The notes beneath the pieces are model-generated. The model did not search any database, was not told where the DNA came from, and worked only from the letters and a program-made list of their open reading frames with translations. A DNA stretch of 40,949 nt, from contig NGBS01000626.1 of assembly GCA_002245135.1 (NCBI GenBank), forward strand, positions 1 to 40,949. The letters are read 5' to 3'. Both the position numbers and the translations under genes were made by a program. Within the stretch, counting starts at the first letter, position 1. The number at the start of each line of letters is the position of its first letter. This DNA comes from Proteromonas lacertae. Lineage: Eukaryota; Sar; Bigyra; Opalinata; Proteromonadidae. Positions 22,968 to 34,799 of this stretch are shown here, piece after piece.

Positions 22968-24575
22968 ATGACATGTCAGAAACTGAGAATGACAACATCT
23001 CAATTTTCTTTGAATTCAGAGATTGATTTGGGTAAAGAATATGTTAAATCAACATTTAATAATGTGGTAGATTTATGTATACATTTAAATTTAACAAAAT
23101 AGTCGTTTTGGATGAAAATACTGTGTATATTGCATTATTAACAAAAACAAATTTGAAAATACTAGAATTGACTGTAGCTAAGAATGAAATGAAGGTTTTA
23201 AAAGAATTTGAGAATGATCAGTATAATTTTCTATTTTTTATAACATTAGCTGTTTAATATTACATTGGTGTGAATCTAAAATACCATTATTATCAGTTTG
23301 TCAAGAAGTATCAATATTATTCTATAAATGTGATTCATCCTCTTTATTTACTCAAATATCAAAGATAACTACTGATAAACCTATATTAAAATACATATTT
23401 ATAGAATCCAAAATAATTATACTTACAAATGAATTATTACTCACATATATACCAACTTCTGATTATTTATCATTTTCATTAGTTTCAAAGATTTCAACAT
23501 CTGTATTTAACCAAAGAATAATAAATATTTGTGAAAACATGAATAATTCATTCATTTGTTGTTCAAATCAAGAAATTTACTATTCGATACAAAATGATAA
23601 TAATAAACATAAATCATATTTAATTTGTGATGATAATAATAATTATTATAAGAAAAATAGAAGTTGTAATTTAGTGTTTGGAGATATATCTCATTTGCTC
23701 TCTTTCAATTCTGATCTTAATTTATTCATTATTGTTTCAGATAAATTATTAAAAGAAATAATCTCAGAATATAACAAAGATGAATGTTTAAATGAAGTGA
23801 TCAATGAAATGAAGAAGATTGAATCGAAGAGAGGAAAAAAGAATGATAAGTTAAGTGAAGAATTAGATATTGATGACTTAGATGACAAAGATGATGATAT
23901 GTTAGAGGTAATTATTCCACAAAAGAAACCAATAATGACAAATTCTAATAAATCTCCATTGTTATCATCATTGTTATTGATAAATAATAATAATAATAAT
24001 AATAACAAAGAAAAGAGTAATGAAAAAGTGAATAGTTGTGTGAAAATATCTGTTTTTCAGTTAATAAAGTATTATATATATATTTATATTAATATTATAG
24101 GGATGAGGATGAAAGCAATAATAGTAGAATATTATATACTATGGATTTAGATTCAAAGATAACCACAATTAAGAATATTCAACTGAAATATCCTTATATA
24201 TATGTAGAAATAGAGAATAAGATTCAAATTTTTGTGTATGAGAATTATATTATTCGTTTACTCAATACAATTAAAACAAAGGAAAGAATTAGATATTTTT
24301 GTGATATTAATGAAGGTAGTATTGTTGTTTTAACTGGAATAAAATGCTCAATTCCAACATTCTTCACATCCAAGTATGAAGAGTATAATCTGAAATTGTG
24401 TGTATATACTAATAAAAAGGAAAGTACTGAAAAAGAGGAAATAAATGGCTATAAAGATATTGCCGTATATTTAAAGGAATTAAATAACAAAATGGACAGA
24501 ATTGTTGAAAAAGTGGATTGCTTATCTGCTAGACTGGATAATATTGAATCAAAGCTTGATGGTTGTAATAAATAA
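22968..24575 (+). CDS. Unrecognised protein, beta-propeller-like with C-terminal coiled coil
   Basis: Model: 22968..23076, 23103..23220, 23250..24068, 24101..24575, 506 aa; introns of 26, 29 and 32 nt, frame kept. The body alternates short hydrophobic beta-strand-like segments with polar loops (VVDLFVLDENTVYIALLTK, KIIILTNELLLTYIP, PYIYVEIENKIQIFVYEN), as in degenerate WD-type propellers, but no clear WD or GH dipeptides are seen. Residues about 280-370 form a charged, Asp/Lys-rich and Asn-rich insert. The last 45 residues are a heptad-patterned coiled coil (LNNKMDRIVEKVDCLSARL). Start is the ATG at 22968; the next ATG in another frame soon stops. It lies 74 bp after the receptor gene on the same strand. 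I cannot assign a family. Confidence 0.72.
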
Positions 24576-24686
24576 AAAGCATGGTTATTTAGTTAAAATT
24601 TGAATATTCGTTTTATCGAAAAAAATACCCCATAATTCAAAATCTTAAAAATAGCTGTTTGTTTTTGAAATTAAAATCGTTAAATA

Positions 24687-25693
24687 ATGAGTAATCTCTT
24701 TCAGTCTCCTGCTTTTCTAACTAAAATATTAGGAAACGCATTTGGTAGTGAGAGTGCCAACACACAAAACCTTCTTAAAACACCGTATCAATATATTTGT
24801 ATTTTACTTATTTAGAACTAAACAATGGAAGTTATCTGACTTTGAAATAGCTAGAAGCATCGGTTCAGGTAGATTTGGAAGAGTCTACCTGGCTAGAGAA
24901 AAATCAACAGGTTGTATTGTAGCTATAAAAGTTTTATCAAAGAATGAACTAATGAAATGCCATATGGAACAACAATTAAGGCGTGAAATTGAAATACAGA
25001 CACATCTAAGGTATAAATTGTAATAATTATGATTCTGTAGGCATAAGAACATAGCAAGACTATATACATACTTTTGGGATGAAAAAAGAATATATTTAGT
25101 AATAGAATATGCACCAAAAGGAGAGTTATATGGAGTTCTTCAAAAAGTACATAGATTTCCAGAAGAAAAAGTAGCTTATTATATTAAAACATTAGCAGAA
25201 GCTTTACACTATTGTCACACAAAGCATGTAATTCATAGAGATCTAAAGCCTGAGAATCTGTTAATTGGTTGGGATGATGAATTAAAATTAAGTGATTTTG
25301 GATGGTCTGTTCATAGTATAACAAGCAGAAGAAATACATTATGCGGTACACTTGATTATTTACCACCAGAAATGATACAAGGAAATGATTATGATAATAC
25401 TGTTGATACATGGTGTTTAGGTGTATTAATGTATGAATTATTGGTTGGACATGCTCCATTTGAAGCAGAAGGACAAACTAAAACATATAAAAGAATTGTT
25501 TCTATAGATTTAAAAATACCATCACATATATCTGATTTAGCAAAAGATTTGATTAAAAAAGTATAAACTATTTATCATTATTTTATATACATAGATATTG
25601 AGAAAGGATCCAAAGGAAAGAATAAAAATGGAAGATATTCCAAACCATCCATGGATTAAGACTATGCTAGAGAATAGAGAAAATACAAAGTAA
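24687..25693 (+). CDS. Aurora-family mitotic Ser/Thr kinase
   Basis: Model: 24687..24784, 24816..25010, 25041..25560, 25595..25693, 303 aa; introns of 31, 30 and 34 nt. A short 40-residue N-terminal extension precedes the kinase domain (about 41-293). Visible are [14 protein letters not shown] with Lys71, [10 protein letters not shown] with Asp165, DFGWSV with Asp183, and the Aurora activation loop [17 protein letters not shown] with the activating Thr at 197. GELYGVLQ and the DFGWSVHS signature are diagnostic for Aurora against other kinases. The usual C-terminal HPWI is present. It should control spindle assembly, chromosome segregation and cytokinesis with INCENP- or TPX2-type partners. 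The N-terminus lacks an obvious destruction-box RxxL, and seems to be the only Aurora in this window. Stop lies 59 bp from the convergent LRR gene's end. Confidence 0.95.
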
Positions 25694-25752
25694 GAAATTT
25701 TAGTGTAAATAAGTTTTAAAATATCTTAATAATCTATATTTAGTTTTATAAA

Positions 25753-27704
25753 TTATTGTAGTTTAATTAACACTTTCAATTTTTTATTTGGATGATTTAA
25801 CAACATTTGTTTCTTAAATTCCACTTCATTTGAGATTTTGTTGTCAGAAATATCTAAAAACGCTAATTTTGAACATTTTGTTAAGTGTTTTAATAATAAT
25901 ACTGTAACTGCATCACTTACTTCATTATGCTGTAAATTTAGTCTTCTCAAGTCAATATGCCGAATATTATCAACAAAAACTATCATACTTTCATCTCCTA
26001 TTCTATTATCTATATACATATCATATATCAATCATTTAACTATACAATCAACATACAGCTCTTTTAAATGAGGAATATCAATTAGATGAAGACTGAGATT
26101 CTTAAAACCAGAATTGGATATTCTACAATCTATATATATATATATATAATATTATATATATCATTTATGATGAATTATGTTATACTGTATAAATTCAATG
26201 AGATAAGACGACCGATTGATTTTAGATTATCACACAGCACATTCATTCCATTATCTTTTATTCTGTTCCCTATTTATTATAATTTTAACTATTTATACCA
26301 CTAATATTTAGATTCTGTAATTTAGATATATATTTCAGTAATTTAGAAAATTTGACTATTCCTTTTTTAGTAATTCCATTATCTACAATAAATACAAATA
26401 AAAAATACCACTTAAGTCTAATACTGTCATATTATTCATTTGTTTCAATTCTTTACATAAATACAACAAACCATCATTTCCTATTTCAATATCTGTTCCT
26501 TCTTTACATTTGTCACCATTTTCATCTTTAACATCATAATAATTTAAATACAATTCAGTTTTGTTATTCTTTCTATATTTATTGATTCTTGAATCAATCA
26601 TATTTTCTATTAATATTTTAGAATTATTTTACTCTATTATACTTATTTCAGATTTTAAAACTATTTTATAATTATCATCATCATCATCATCATCATCTTC
26701 TTCTTCTTCTTCTTCTTCTTCTTCTTCTTCTTCTTTTCCTTCTTCTTCTTTTCCTTCTTCTTCTTTTCCTTCTTTTTGATCAACTTTAACTGGTATATGA
26801 GGTTTATTAATATTTATTTCATTTCGTTTTAGACTTTCTAATTTATTTATTAATTCAACAATTTTTAATCGTTTTGCCTTGTCTTTGTTTATTAATTTCT
26901 CCATTAATTTATTATATTCATCATCTTCTAATTTTGAATATTTACAATTACGTATATTGTCAACTGTTTCACAGAGAGTTTTGCCTTTATATATATTCTC
27001 ATTCTTCATTAAGTAGTAAAACACACAGCCAACATTCCAAATATCCACACTTTCATCTATCTCTTCATTCAATAATTCTTCATAACTTATATAACAGAAA
27101 TCATCTAATGATATACATCGATTTATTTCACTTCCTTTATATAATCTTGATAAAAAATAATCACCTAATACTACTTTATCACTTAATATCATTTTGTCTT
27201 TTTCATCAAAAAAGATATTATTTGGTTTTATATTGCCATGATGTGAACCAAATGTGTTTAACTCTTTTATACCTTCACATATATCCATTAATACATCATA
27301 CATACCACTTTCTTTGAAGTATTCTGCAATATTTATCGAATTCAGATTATCTCTGTATTTTACCATCTTTAATATCAATTTACCATCTTTTATCATCGTA
27401 ATATTTATTGATACTAATTTTTTAGGAGTGTTTAAGTTGAAATACTTTAATTCCTTTTTAACTACATCTACTATATTTTTATCCAATCTGCTTATGTCAA
27501 TTATTTTCAATATCTCTTCTTCTCCACTTTCAACATTTTCAACTACATATAACTCATTTCTAAATCCCAATATTTCACTCTTTATCTATAAATATTATAA
27601 CTCAATATTTTATATACCTTAAATTCATCTCCAACTATATATTTGTAATCTATTAACGACATTCTATCAAAAGGTTTAAAATTGAAACGACTATTGTAAC
27701 GCAT
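25753..27704 (-). CDS. Second pseudokinase with RNI-type leucine-rich repeats
   Basis: Model: complement(25753..26009, 26046..26129, 26186..26269, 26299..26382, 26409..26606, 26643..27585, 27618..27704), 578 aa, in frame. Pseudokinase, residues about 20-260: a Lys in ILKIID (near 56) stands where the ATP-binding Lys should be, but the catalytic loop reads SHHGNIKPNN (Gly-Asn for Arg-Asp, near 145-147) and the DFG site reads GDY. VDIWNVGCVFYYLM keeps the core helix. A linker of about 35 Glu, Lys and Asp residues follows (26676-26780), built on GAA/GAT-type trinucleotide repeats. LRRs at about 370-578 include DNGITKKGIVKF, NRIKDNGMNVL and NRIGDESMIVF. Three consecutive exons are exactly 84 nt and encode one 28-residue repeat each. 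It shares architecture with 13976-17266 and is a likely paralogue, diverged. Confidence 0.84.
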
Positions 27705-27789
27705 AAATATCAAACAAAACAAAACAAAACAGCAATCAAAATCAATACAAATTATATTAATAATAATCAACTATATTCAACCAAATATA

Positions 27790-28281
27790 CTACTTCCTTT
27801 TCTTATTTGGCATTGAAATATCTAAATCACTCAACTCACCCTTTTCCTCAACAATATCATTACTACTGCTATTATTTATAGTCTCATTTCTACTTCTTTT
27901 AATCGCTTCTTCAATTGGTTCAGGTATTGTCAATCTATCATTATCATCAATAGTAAACACCTTACCTTCATTAGAAACAGGATCATTAGACGAACAATAT
28001 GGATATTCTGAAGGGAGTGAAATATTTCCATTTAATAAATACTGTTGATAGATATAATTCCCTAGTTTTCGATCAGAATCTTCATCAAATGGTAATACTT
28101 CATTCAGGAAATTACATATCAATTTCAATTTTTCATTTTTATTACTTTCTTTATTCATTAGTGAATTCATTATTTCTTCCAAATGAGTAGATACAGCTAC
28201 ATGATTCATATCGTGTTCTTGTTTATCAGGATAATCACAGGAATGATATATCTTTTCTTCATCATATAAATGAATACTCAC
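27790..28281 (-). CDS. Small acidic unknown protein with basic C-terminus
   Basis: 163 aa in one exon, starting MSIHLYDEEK. Helical segments near residues 30-70 (THLEEIMNSLMNK and LKLICNFLNEVLPF) are followed by a polar region, an acidic stretch near 145 and a terminal NKKRK that could act as a nuclear localisation signal. I do not recognise the family. It lies 86 bp beyond the start of the pseudokinase gene and 28 bp from the end of the next gene on the same strand. Codon use and composition match the host genes. Confidence 0.7.
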   Translation of the reverse strand: MSIHLYDEEKIYHSCDYPDKQEHDMNHVAVSTHLEEIMNSLMNKESNKNEKLKLICNFLNEVLPFDEDSDRKLGNYIYQQYLLNGNISLPSEYPYCSSNDPVSNEGKVFTIDDNDRLTIPEPIEEAIKRSRNETINNSSSNDIVEEKGELSDLDISMPNKKRK

Positions 28282-28308
28282 AATAATTGATAGAACTTTA
28301 AAATAGAA

Positions 28309-29222
28309 TTAAAGAAAAATAATAAAAATAATAACAAATAGAAATATAATAATAAAAAAATGATATTGTGTTGTTTTATGTATTATAACAAAAGGTGAAT
28401 CGGATATTACATGATAATATAATGAATTAACGATATAAACTATTTCTTTATGTTCCATATCAAATACTTCATTGTTTATTGAAAACATTTCATTTTGCCA
28501 TGTTACCCAAGGCAATTCTATAATAATCATAATAATAATAATAAACCAATATAAATATATATAATAATTATACTTTTAGCAATATGTAATTCAAATGTTG
28601 ATTGAATCTGTGGTGATGATGATATTACGTATTTATTACTATTCAATGAAGAAGAAGAAGTTGAATTATATGATATCTGTGATGATATTGATGAAGCTGA
28701 TGAAGATGAAAGACATTCTGGTATGTTGATGATGTTCAAATCATTATAACAACTACCTGTATTAGCTGTATTTGGTGTATTTACAATTGTATTTGTATTA
28801 GCTGTATTTGATGTATTATTTGCATTTTTATATTGATTTTCTATTTGTGGTAAATGAATATATGCATTGAATAACAGACTTAAATGCCTTTCCCATGACC
28901 TTTTACTTTCTCCAGAAAAATCATCACTATAATATATTATTATATATTAATATATATACCCAATGCAATTGTGAATAACATGAATAGATGCTGAAGTTAG
29001 ATTGCAATAAGCATCACACGAGAAATTGTATTTATTATAATAATCTTTACATAGTGTTGATGCTATTTCATTAGCTTTGTAAAAAAAAGGATTAAAGAAA
29101 AAATGATTTGTATATATATAAATATATAAAAAACAAGATATATGAGGATTTTCAAAAAATAACTCAACTGGTACATATATAAATTCATTAAATATATTCT
29201 CTACAATGGTATTTTCTTCCAT
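28309..29222 (-). CDS. Unrecognised four-exon protein, Ser/Asn-rich middle
   Basis: Model: complement(28309..28517, 28574..28926, 28960..29074, 29135..29222), 254 aa, in frame across introns of 56, 33 and 60 nt. The first 60-nt intron has an atypical GTTTTT donor and AAAG acceptor; as a stopless multiple of three it might instead be retained, adding 20 residues. Start chosen at MEENTIVENIF, the first in-frame ATG. Residues about 30-95 contain several cysteines (LCKDYYNKYNFSCDAYCNL) and a helical stretch (SWERHLSLLFNAYIHL). A Thr/Asn-repeat and a Ser run follow at about 100-160. The C-terminus ends in a strongly hydrophobic segment (FFIIIFLFVIIFIIFL) that could be a tail anchor. No family recognised. 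Confidence 0.65.
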
Positions 29223-29394
29223 TTCTGTGTATTCTGCTGCTCTTAAAGGGAATATCACTTAAAACCGATTAAGGTCTTTAATAAATATATTACTAAAAAT
29301 AAGATATATTATATATTCCTGGACAAGTTATTATTAATCTGTCTAAGAATTGCTTTTTTAGAAAAGTGCAAGCATCAATTGATGTGTTGAATCT

Positions 29395-29637
29395 ATGATA
29401 ATAAACACTACCTGTAACTTACAGTTTTATCCTGGTGTTTATAGACAAATTGCAGTTTATTATATTTGTAAGGTCTGTCATACATTTTTGTTCAGATCTT
29501 TTATTGACGGATGGATTATCAATATACCTATTGTTATATTTTTTTTATACACAGTATACCATGTTGGAAATTTGATTTTATCCTCCCATTTAGAAGAAAA
29601 ATTAGGGATTGACAAGGAATTACCCATTTTTACTTAG
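29395..29637 (+). CDS. Small membrane protein, unknown
   Basis: 80 aa beginning MIINTTCNLQF, with one clear hydrophobic segment (about 45-65: INIPIVIFFLYTVYHVGNLI) and a short polar C-terminal tail. It may have a second weaker membrane segment near 20-35. Two cysteines are spaced as CKVC. It lies 57 bp before the V-ATPase gene on the same strand. The start is uncertain because upstream sequence also looks partly open, and a canonical-looking intron (GTAAGG...TTCAG, about 29469-29496) could exist but would break the frame. No family recognised; small size makes the call moderate. Confidence 0.5.
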   Translation: MIINTTCNLQFYPGVYRQIAVYYICKVCHTFLFRSFIDGWIINIPIVIFFLYTVYHVGNLILSSHLEEKLGIDKELPIFT

Positions 29638-29694
29638 TCAATGTAATTCTTACCAAAGATCACAATCCTACACAAGCTTTTTGAGATTAAAATT

Positions 29695-30558
29695 ATGTCA
29701 AAATGGCTACGTTCTGCTCCAATGGAGTACTTATCCATTACATTTCATGAAGACGTAGGTCACCAACTGGTTGATGAGTTAGGGATGATAGGCGCTTTAC
29801 AGTTCACTGATGTATTTCTTTTTATTGATTTTATATAAATATGAATAGTTAAATTGTGAAAAAACTGCATTTCAAAAACGTTATGCTAGTTATATCCGTC
29901 GTTGTGATGAGATTGAGCGAAAATTGAGATTATTCGAAGAATTATTAACAAACTATAACATAAAAATTGATGTATTGTTCTTTATTAATGATTGTCTAGG
30001 ATACTGTTGACTATCAAACATTCATTGAAAACATAGCCTACCAATCAACGAAACTATCAAATACACAAATGTTTGACGATTTTGAATCTGATATTGATAA
30101 GAAATTAGCTGATTTAGAACAAATAGAAAAGATATACTCACATATGACCAAAGAATACAATGATCGAATAGAATTTAAACAAATTCTACTGAACGCAGAG
30201 TCATTCTTCCAAGAAGCAGATGTGTACAATGAAAAACTATCAAAAGACAGTAAAGAAATTGATTTAGAACAAGGATTTAATGATGAAAATCCAGGTAATT
30301 TGGAAAGACAAAATAGCTTGTTAAAGTTTGATTTTATAGTAGGTGTGATAGAGAGAGATAGTAGAATATCATTTGAAAGAATGATATTTAGATTAACTAG
30401 AGGCAATTGTTTTATGAAATTCCAAAAAATGAATGAAAATGATGTTAATTCAAATAATGGTGGAACAAAAGAGATTTTTATTATATTTTATTATACACAT
30501 GCTATTAAGAACATATTATATAAAATATGTGAAGCATTTAATGCAAAAATTAGTGATG

Positions 30559-30600
<42 letters not shown>

Positions 30601-32546
30601 ATTTTTTATAGATTCCTTATTTAAACAATCCAAAACAAGTAGAAATTAGTTTAAAAGATACAGAGGATTATTTCAAAGACTCCAATATTATATTAAAGAA
30701 ATCTGAAAAAGATTTAATCACTGCTTTAACAGAAATCGGAAAAAATATGAAAGAATACAAGTGGAAAATAAAACGAGAAAAATTGATTTATCATACACTA
30801 AATATGTGTAAATCAACAGGATATGGTGCATTGAATGCTCAAGGATGGGTTTTAAAAGAAAAAGAAAATTTAGTGAGAGAAGCCGTTAAAAGATCTCATT
30901 CAGATAATGATTTTCACGGTTTAGTGGAAATATTAGATTGGAGTGGATTAAAACCACCTACTTATTTTTACACTACTTTCTTCACTGAGATATATCAGAG
31001 TATTACAGATACTTATGGTATTGCGAGATATGAAGAAGCTAATCCATCATTATTTACTTTGGTTACATTTCCATTTATGTTTGGTATGATGTTTGGTGAT
31101 TTTGGTCATTGTATACTCTATAAAATTTATTTATTAATAGCATTTGTACTTACATTAGTTGCATTAGCATTTATATTTTATGAAAAACAGATAAAAGCAG
31201 CAAAAGTATCAGAAATGATAGAAATCGTATTTGGTGGAAGATATGTAATGATCATAATGGGATTATTTGGAATGTATTGTGGTTTACTTTACAATGATTT
31301 CTTCTCACTTGGTATTGATTTATTTGGTTCTGTTTACACTATTCCTGATGATATTATTGATAATAGTACAAGTAGTATAAGAGTAGTGGAAGCAGTGAAA
31401 GAAAGTGGAAAAGTTTATCCATTTGGATTAGATCCGATTTGGCATGCTGCTTCCAATGAATTGACATTTGTTAATTCAATGAAGATGAAATTGGCTGTGA
31501 TTGTTGGGATTATTCATGTATAAATATATTATATAAATATTATATATATATTATATATTAAATAGATGATAATGGGAGTATGTCTTAAAATCTCCAATAA
31601 TCTCCACTTCAAAAACAAAATTGATCTTTTCTTCGAGGCAATTCCTGAACTTATATTTATAGTCTCTCTATTCGGTTATATGATATTTGTAATCATTTAC
31701 AAATGGATGATAGATTGGGATATAGAAATGTCTAAAGGGAAAGGAGTTCCTGAACTAATCACCACTTTAATCAACTTAGCTCTATCACCAGGTACAGTAC
31801 AAATTGAATTATATAAAGGTCAAGCCGTCATTCAAGTTATTTTATTATTAATAGCCGTTATTTGTGTTCCTATTATATTATTAGGAAAACCGATTATATT
31901 GACTTATAGACATAAGCATGAACTTAAGCATAAAGAAAGTATATCTAAACTAATGAAATCTTCATCACAATTATTATTAGAAACATCAACTGATAGTAAT
32001 GATAATAATAATAAGAAGAAATTATTATTACCATTTAAAATAGAGAATTCAACATTGGTACAGGAAGAGGAAGAAGTCTATGGTGCTGAGTTATTAATAC
32101 ATCAAGGAATTGAGACTATTGAATATGTGTTAGGATGTGTATCAAATACAGCATCATACTTGAGATTATGGGCTTTGAGTTTAGCACATTCACGTATATA
32201 TATATATATATATATATATAATTGGATTTGATTGTTTTTTTTTTCTATATTTTTACAACTCTTTGTTATTATTATTATTGTTATTTAATTAATAGAATTG
32301 GCAATTGTATTTTGGCAAAAGGTAATGGTATTAACAATACAAATGGATATATTCATAGCTCCATTCTTTGGTTATATAATATTCGCATGTGCAACAACAG
32401 GTGTTTTACTGATAATGGATGCTTTAGAATGTTATTTACATACAGTTCGTTTACATTGGGTTGAGTTTCAGAATAAGTTTTATCAAGGAGATGGTTATAA
32501 GTTTTCTCCACTTAGTTTTAAAGATGAATTATGTGGTGAGGAATGA
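29695..32546 (+). CDS. V-type proton ATPase subunit a (100-kDa V0 subunit)
   Basis: Model: 29695..29811, 29849..29971, 30000..30557, 30612..31110, 31141..31517, 31566..32193, 32296..32546, 850 aa, the normal family length. It forms the stator and proton half-channels of V0, in vacuolar, lysosomal or contractile-vacuole membranes. The cytosolic N-terminal half begins with [17 protein letters not shown] and contains the coiled coil and FIVGVIERD...[14 protein letters not shown]. The membrane half shows [49 protein letters not shown], and the channel helix [16 protein letters not shown] with the essential Arg. The exon break after LAHS restores QLAIVFW. Intron 31111-31140 is a stopless 30-mer; its removal gives the family spacing of 13 residues between GDFGH and YEK. 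Two introns hold (TA)n tracts. Single gene here, so isoform type is unknown. Confidence 0.96.
30558..30611 (+). repeat. (TA)n microsatellite inside V-ATPase intron 3
   Basis: The 54-nt intron is mostly a TA dinucleotide tract (about 30564-30597) followed by a T-rich stretch and TATAG. A similar TA tract begins the 102-nt intron at 32194-32295, making these the longest introns of the gene and likely length-variable. Confidence 0.8.
31111..31140 (+). other. Stopless 30-nt intron in the V-ATPase a gene
   Basis: Runs GTATACTCTA...TTATTAATAG. Retained, it would add ten residues (starting CILYKI) directly after GDFGH in a highly conserved membrane segment; removed, the spacing equals that of yeast Vph1. 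Confidence 0.85.
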
Positions 32547-32747
32547 TAAATGAATATGTTTTAAAATTTGATAATTATATGATAGTAATATTGTTATTGT
32601 TTATAATATTTAATACCATTCACATAACAGCTTGAATATAATATTACAATAAGTTGTATATCTATGTTAAAACACGTGATTAAAGGAAATGAATATTCAA
32701 ACTTGTTTGACATTTTAAAACGAAAAACTGAATTTATTCAATATATA

Positions 32748-34652
32748 ATGATGTTTATGGTTAATCACAAGATTATATTCACATTATCTTTTGTTTATTT
32801 ATTTTCTGTGGTTTTTTGTTTAAGAATAAGTGATTTAGAAAGAAAAGAGTATAAAGAAGGAGATGAAGTATATATTTCTATTTATTATTAATAGATTGTT
32901 ATAAGTGTTACTAGATTAATATCCGATAAGACTAAAATGCCAATGAGATACTATTCACTTCCCGTGAGTTGTTTGGAAGTTAAATGGTGGCTATACGATA
33001 TAAGTGATTCGTATTTTGGTAATTGTTATGAAAGTACTTATTCAACTAGGTTTGAAATGTTGAAAAATAGAGATTGTCATATATCAAATAGTGAAAAATC
33101 CAATATTAGATATGCAAAATTCTTGCATAGATTAATTAAAAAATATCAAGATAATGTATTAATAAAAGAATTTATTGGAGTGGAAAGACTATCCTTAAAA
33201 AATTCAATTAAAAATTATAAAGATTATTATTATGAGAATGGATATATATTTAGTAAATATGACAATGAAAGCTATTATTTACAAAATCATATATCATTTA
33301 TAATAAAATATGAAAAGAGTAAAGAAAAAGAAAATCATTATAGAATTTTAGAAATAGAAATAATACCATCAACAATAATGAATAATAATGTAAGTGTATG
33401 TGATAAGAATACATTTAAATACTACATAGATAAAGAAAAAGATAGTAAAACATTACTGATGGTTTTTCATACTTACAGTATTGAATATATAGAAGAATCA
33501 AATATAAGAAATGATGTAAATATAAACATGAATGTTGTTGAAACAGTTAAACCTAATTGGTTCAAATTTGGTTTATCAATGATAATAACTGTGATAATAA
33601 ACATTGTAATTGGTTTGATGATAATTCAAAGAGTTGTTGAAGATATATCAAAATATAATACTTATAACTATAGTAGTTACTATTACAGTAATAGTTATAG
33701 AAGAATAGATGATGAAGTAGAAAGTGGTTGGAAATTACTTTATGGAGATGTATTTCGTCCTTCAATGAAATATCCAATGTTATTTACTGTAACAGTTGCA
33801 TCAGGTAGTTCTTTGTTTTATATGTCAATCTTAGTAATAATTTTATTTTATCTAAATAATATGCAAGATACGAATGCATTTCTTGTAATTTTTACTTTTG
33901 TAATACCTATTTTGTTATACAATTTCTGTAATGGAAATTTTTCTGGTAAATTATACAGATTCTTTGATGGTAAAAATATAAAAATGTTATATATATGTGT
34001 TACACTGTATTTTCCTTGTGTAATAGTTACTACTACATTATTAGTAGATTTAATTTTATGGATTTTTGGTGAAGAAGTTGGTAGAACAAAATATTCATTT
34101 GAAATATATTACTATAGTATTTTATATTTTGCACCAATTTGGATTTTTTATGTAATATTTGTGGTATTTGCAACATATATTGGATACAATGATACTCCAT
34201 ATAGTGTAGAGATTAATCAAATACCTCGTGAAATAATGAAACAACCATGGTATAGAAGAACAATTCCATCAATGTTATTATCTGGATTATTACCATTTAT
34301 TGAATTTATGATGAATTATCATTTTTTCATTAATTCAAATTATCCTCAAGAACAATATGTAAATTTTTTACTTTTCTTGATATATATAGTAAGTTTGATT
34401 TGTTCATGTGAAATGTCAGTGATCTTTTGTTATTATCAATTAAATGAAGAAGATTGGAAATGGTGGTGGAGATCCTTCTTTATAGGTGGTTCAATATCTA
34501 TATATATGTTAATATATACATTATTTTATGAAATTGACAAATTTGCTATAATGTCGTATATCTGTCTCATTTTATTTTTAACAAATGGTTCAATGGGATT
34601 TTATTCGTGTTTCTGGTTTATTCGAAAGATATATTCATCTATTCAAATTTGA
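32748..34652 (+). CDS. Nonaspanin, transmembrane 9 superfamily (TM9SF/EMP70) protein
   Basis: Model: 32748..32867, 32895..34652 with a 27-nt intron, 625 aa. Residues about 1-27 form a signal peptide; start taken at MMFMVNHKIIF because the relic copy downstream begins at the matching place. The lumenal domain opens with YKEGDE-IVISVTRL and has MRYYSLPVSCLE, the family's YYxLPFC-like element. KPNWFKFGLSMI leads into TM1, then ESGWKLLYGDVFRPS, the family hallmark (GWK-VHGDVFRPP), and eight further membrane helices. These proteins act in Golgi and endosomal sorting, adhesion and nutrient responses. The C-terminal Golgi signal KxD found in many members is not obvious: the tail ends RKIYSSIQI. It lies 201 bp after the V-ATPase gene. 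Confidence 0.9.
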
Positions 34653-34799
34653 CAAATATGTATATATATACTTCTAATAAAAAAGACTAATTGCGTTTGA
34701 ATATTGTTATTGTTATTGTTTGTTGTAAATGTGATAAATAGTGTGCATAATATTTTTGATAATTATTGAGCCAAATCAAGTTTATATTATTAAATTATT

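Noticed and set aside
26874-27622. Plus-strand open frames opposite the second pseudokinase
   Set aside because: Products are His/Leu/Tyr-rich antisense translations; the minus strand has a consistent seven-exon gene.
29469-29496. Canonical-looking GTAAGG...TTCAG intron in the small membrane protein gene
   Set aside because: Its removal (28 nt) breaks the only plausible frame, and donors in this genome are almost always GTAT.
30038-30406. Minus-strand 122-codon frame within V-ATPase exon 3
   Set aside because: Antisense to a strongly conserved coding exon; Ser-rich low-complexity product.
31111-31140. Ten extra residues in V-ATPase a as a lineage-specific insertion
   Set aside because: The stretch has the exact donor and acceptor of the other introns, and splicing restores family spacing, so an intron is the simpler reading.
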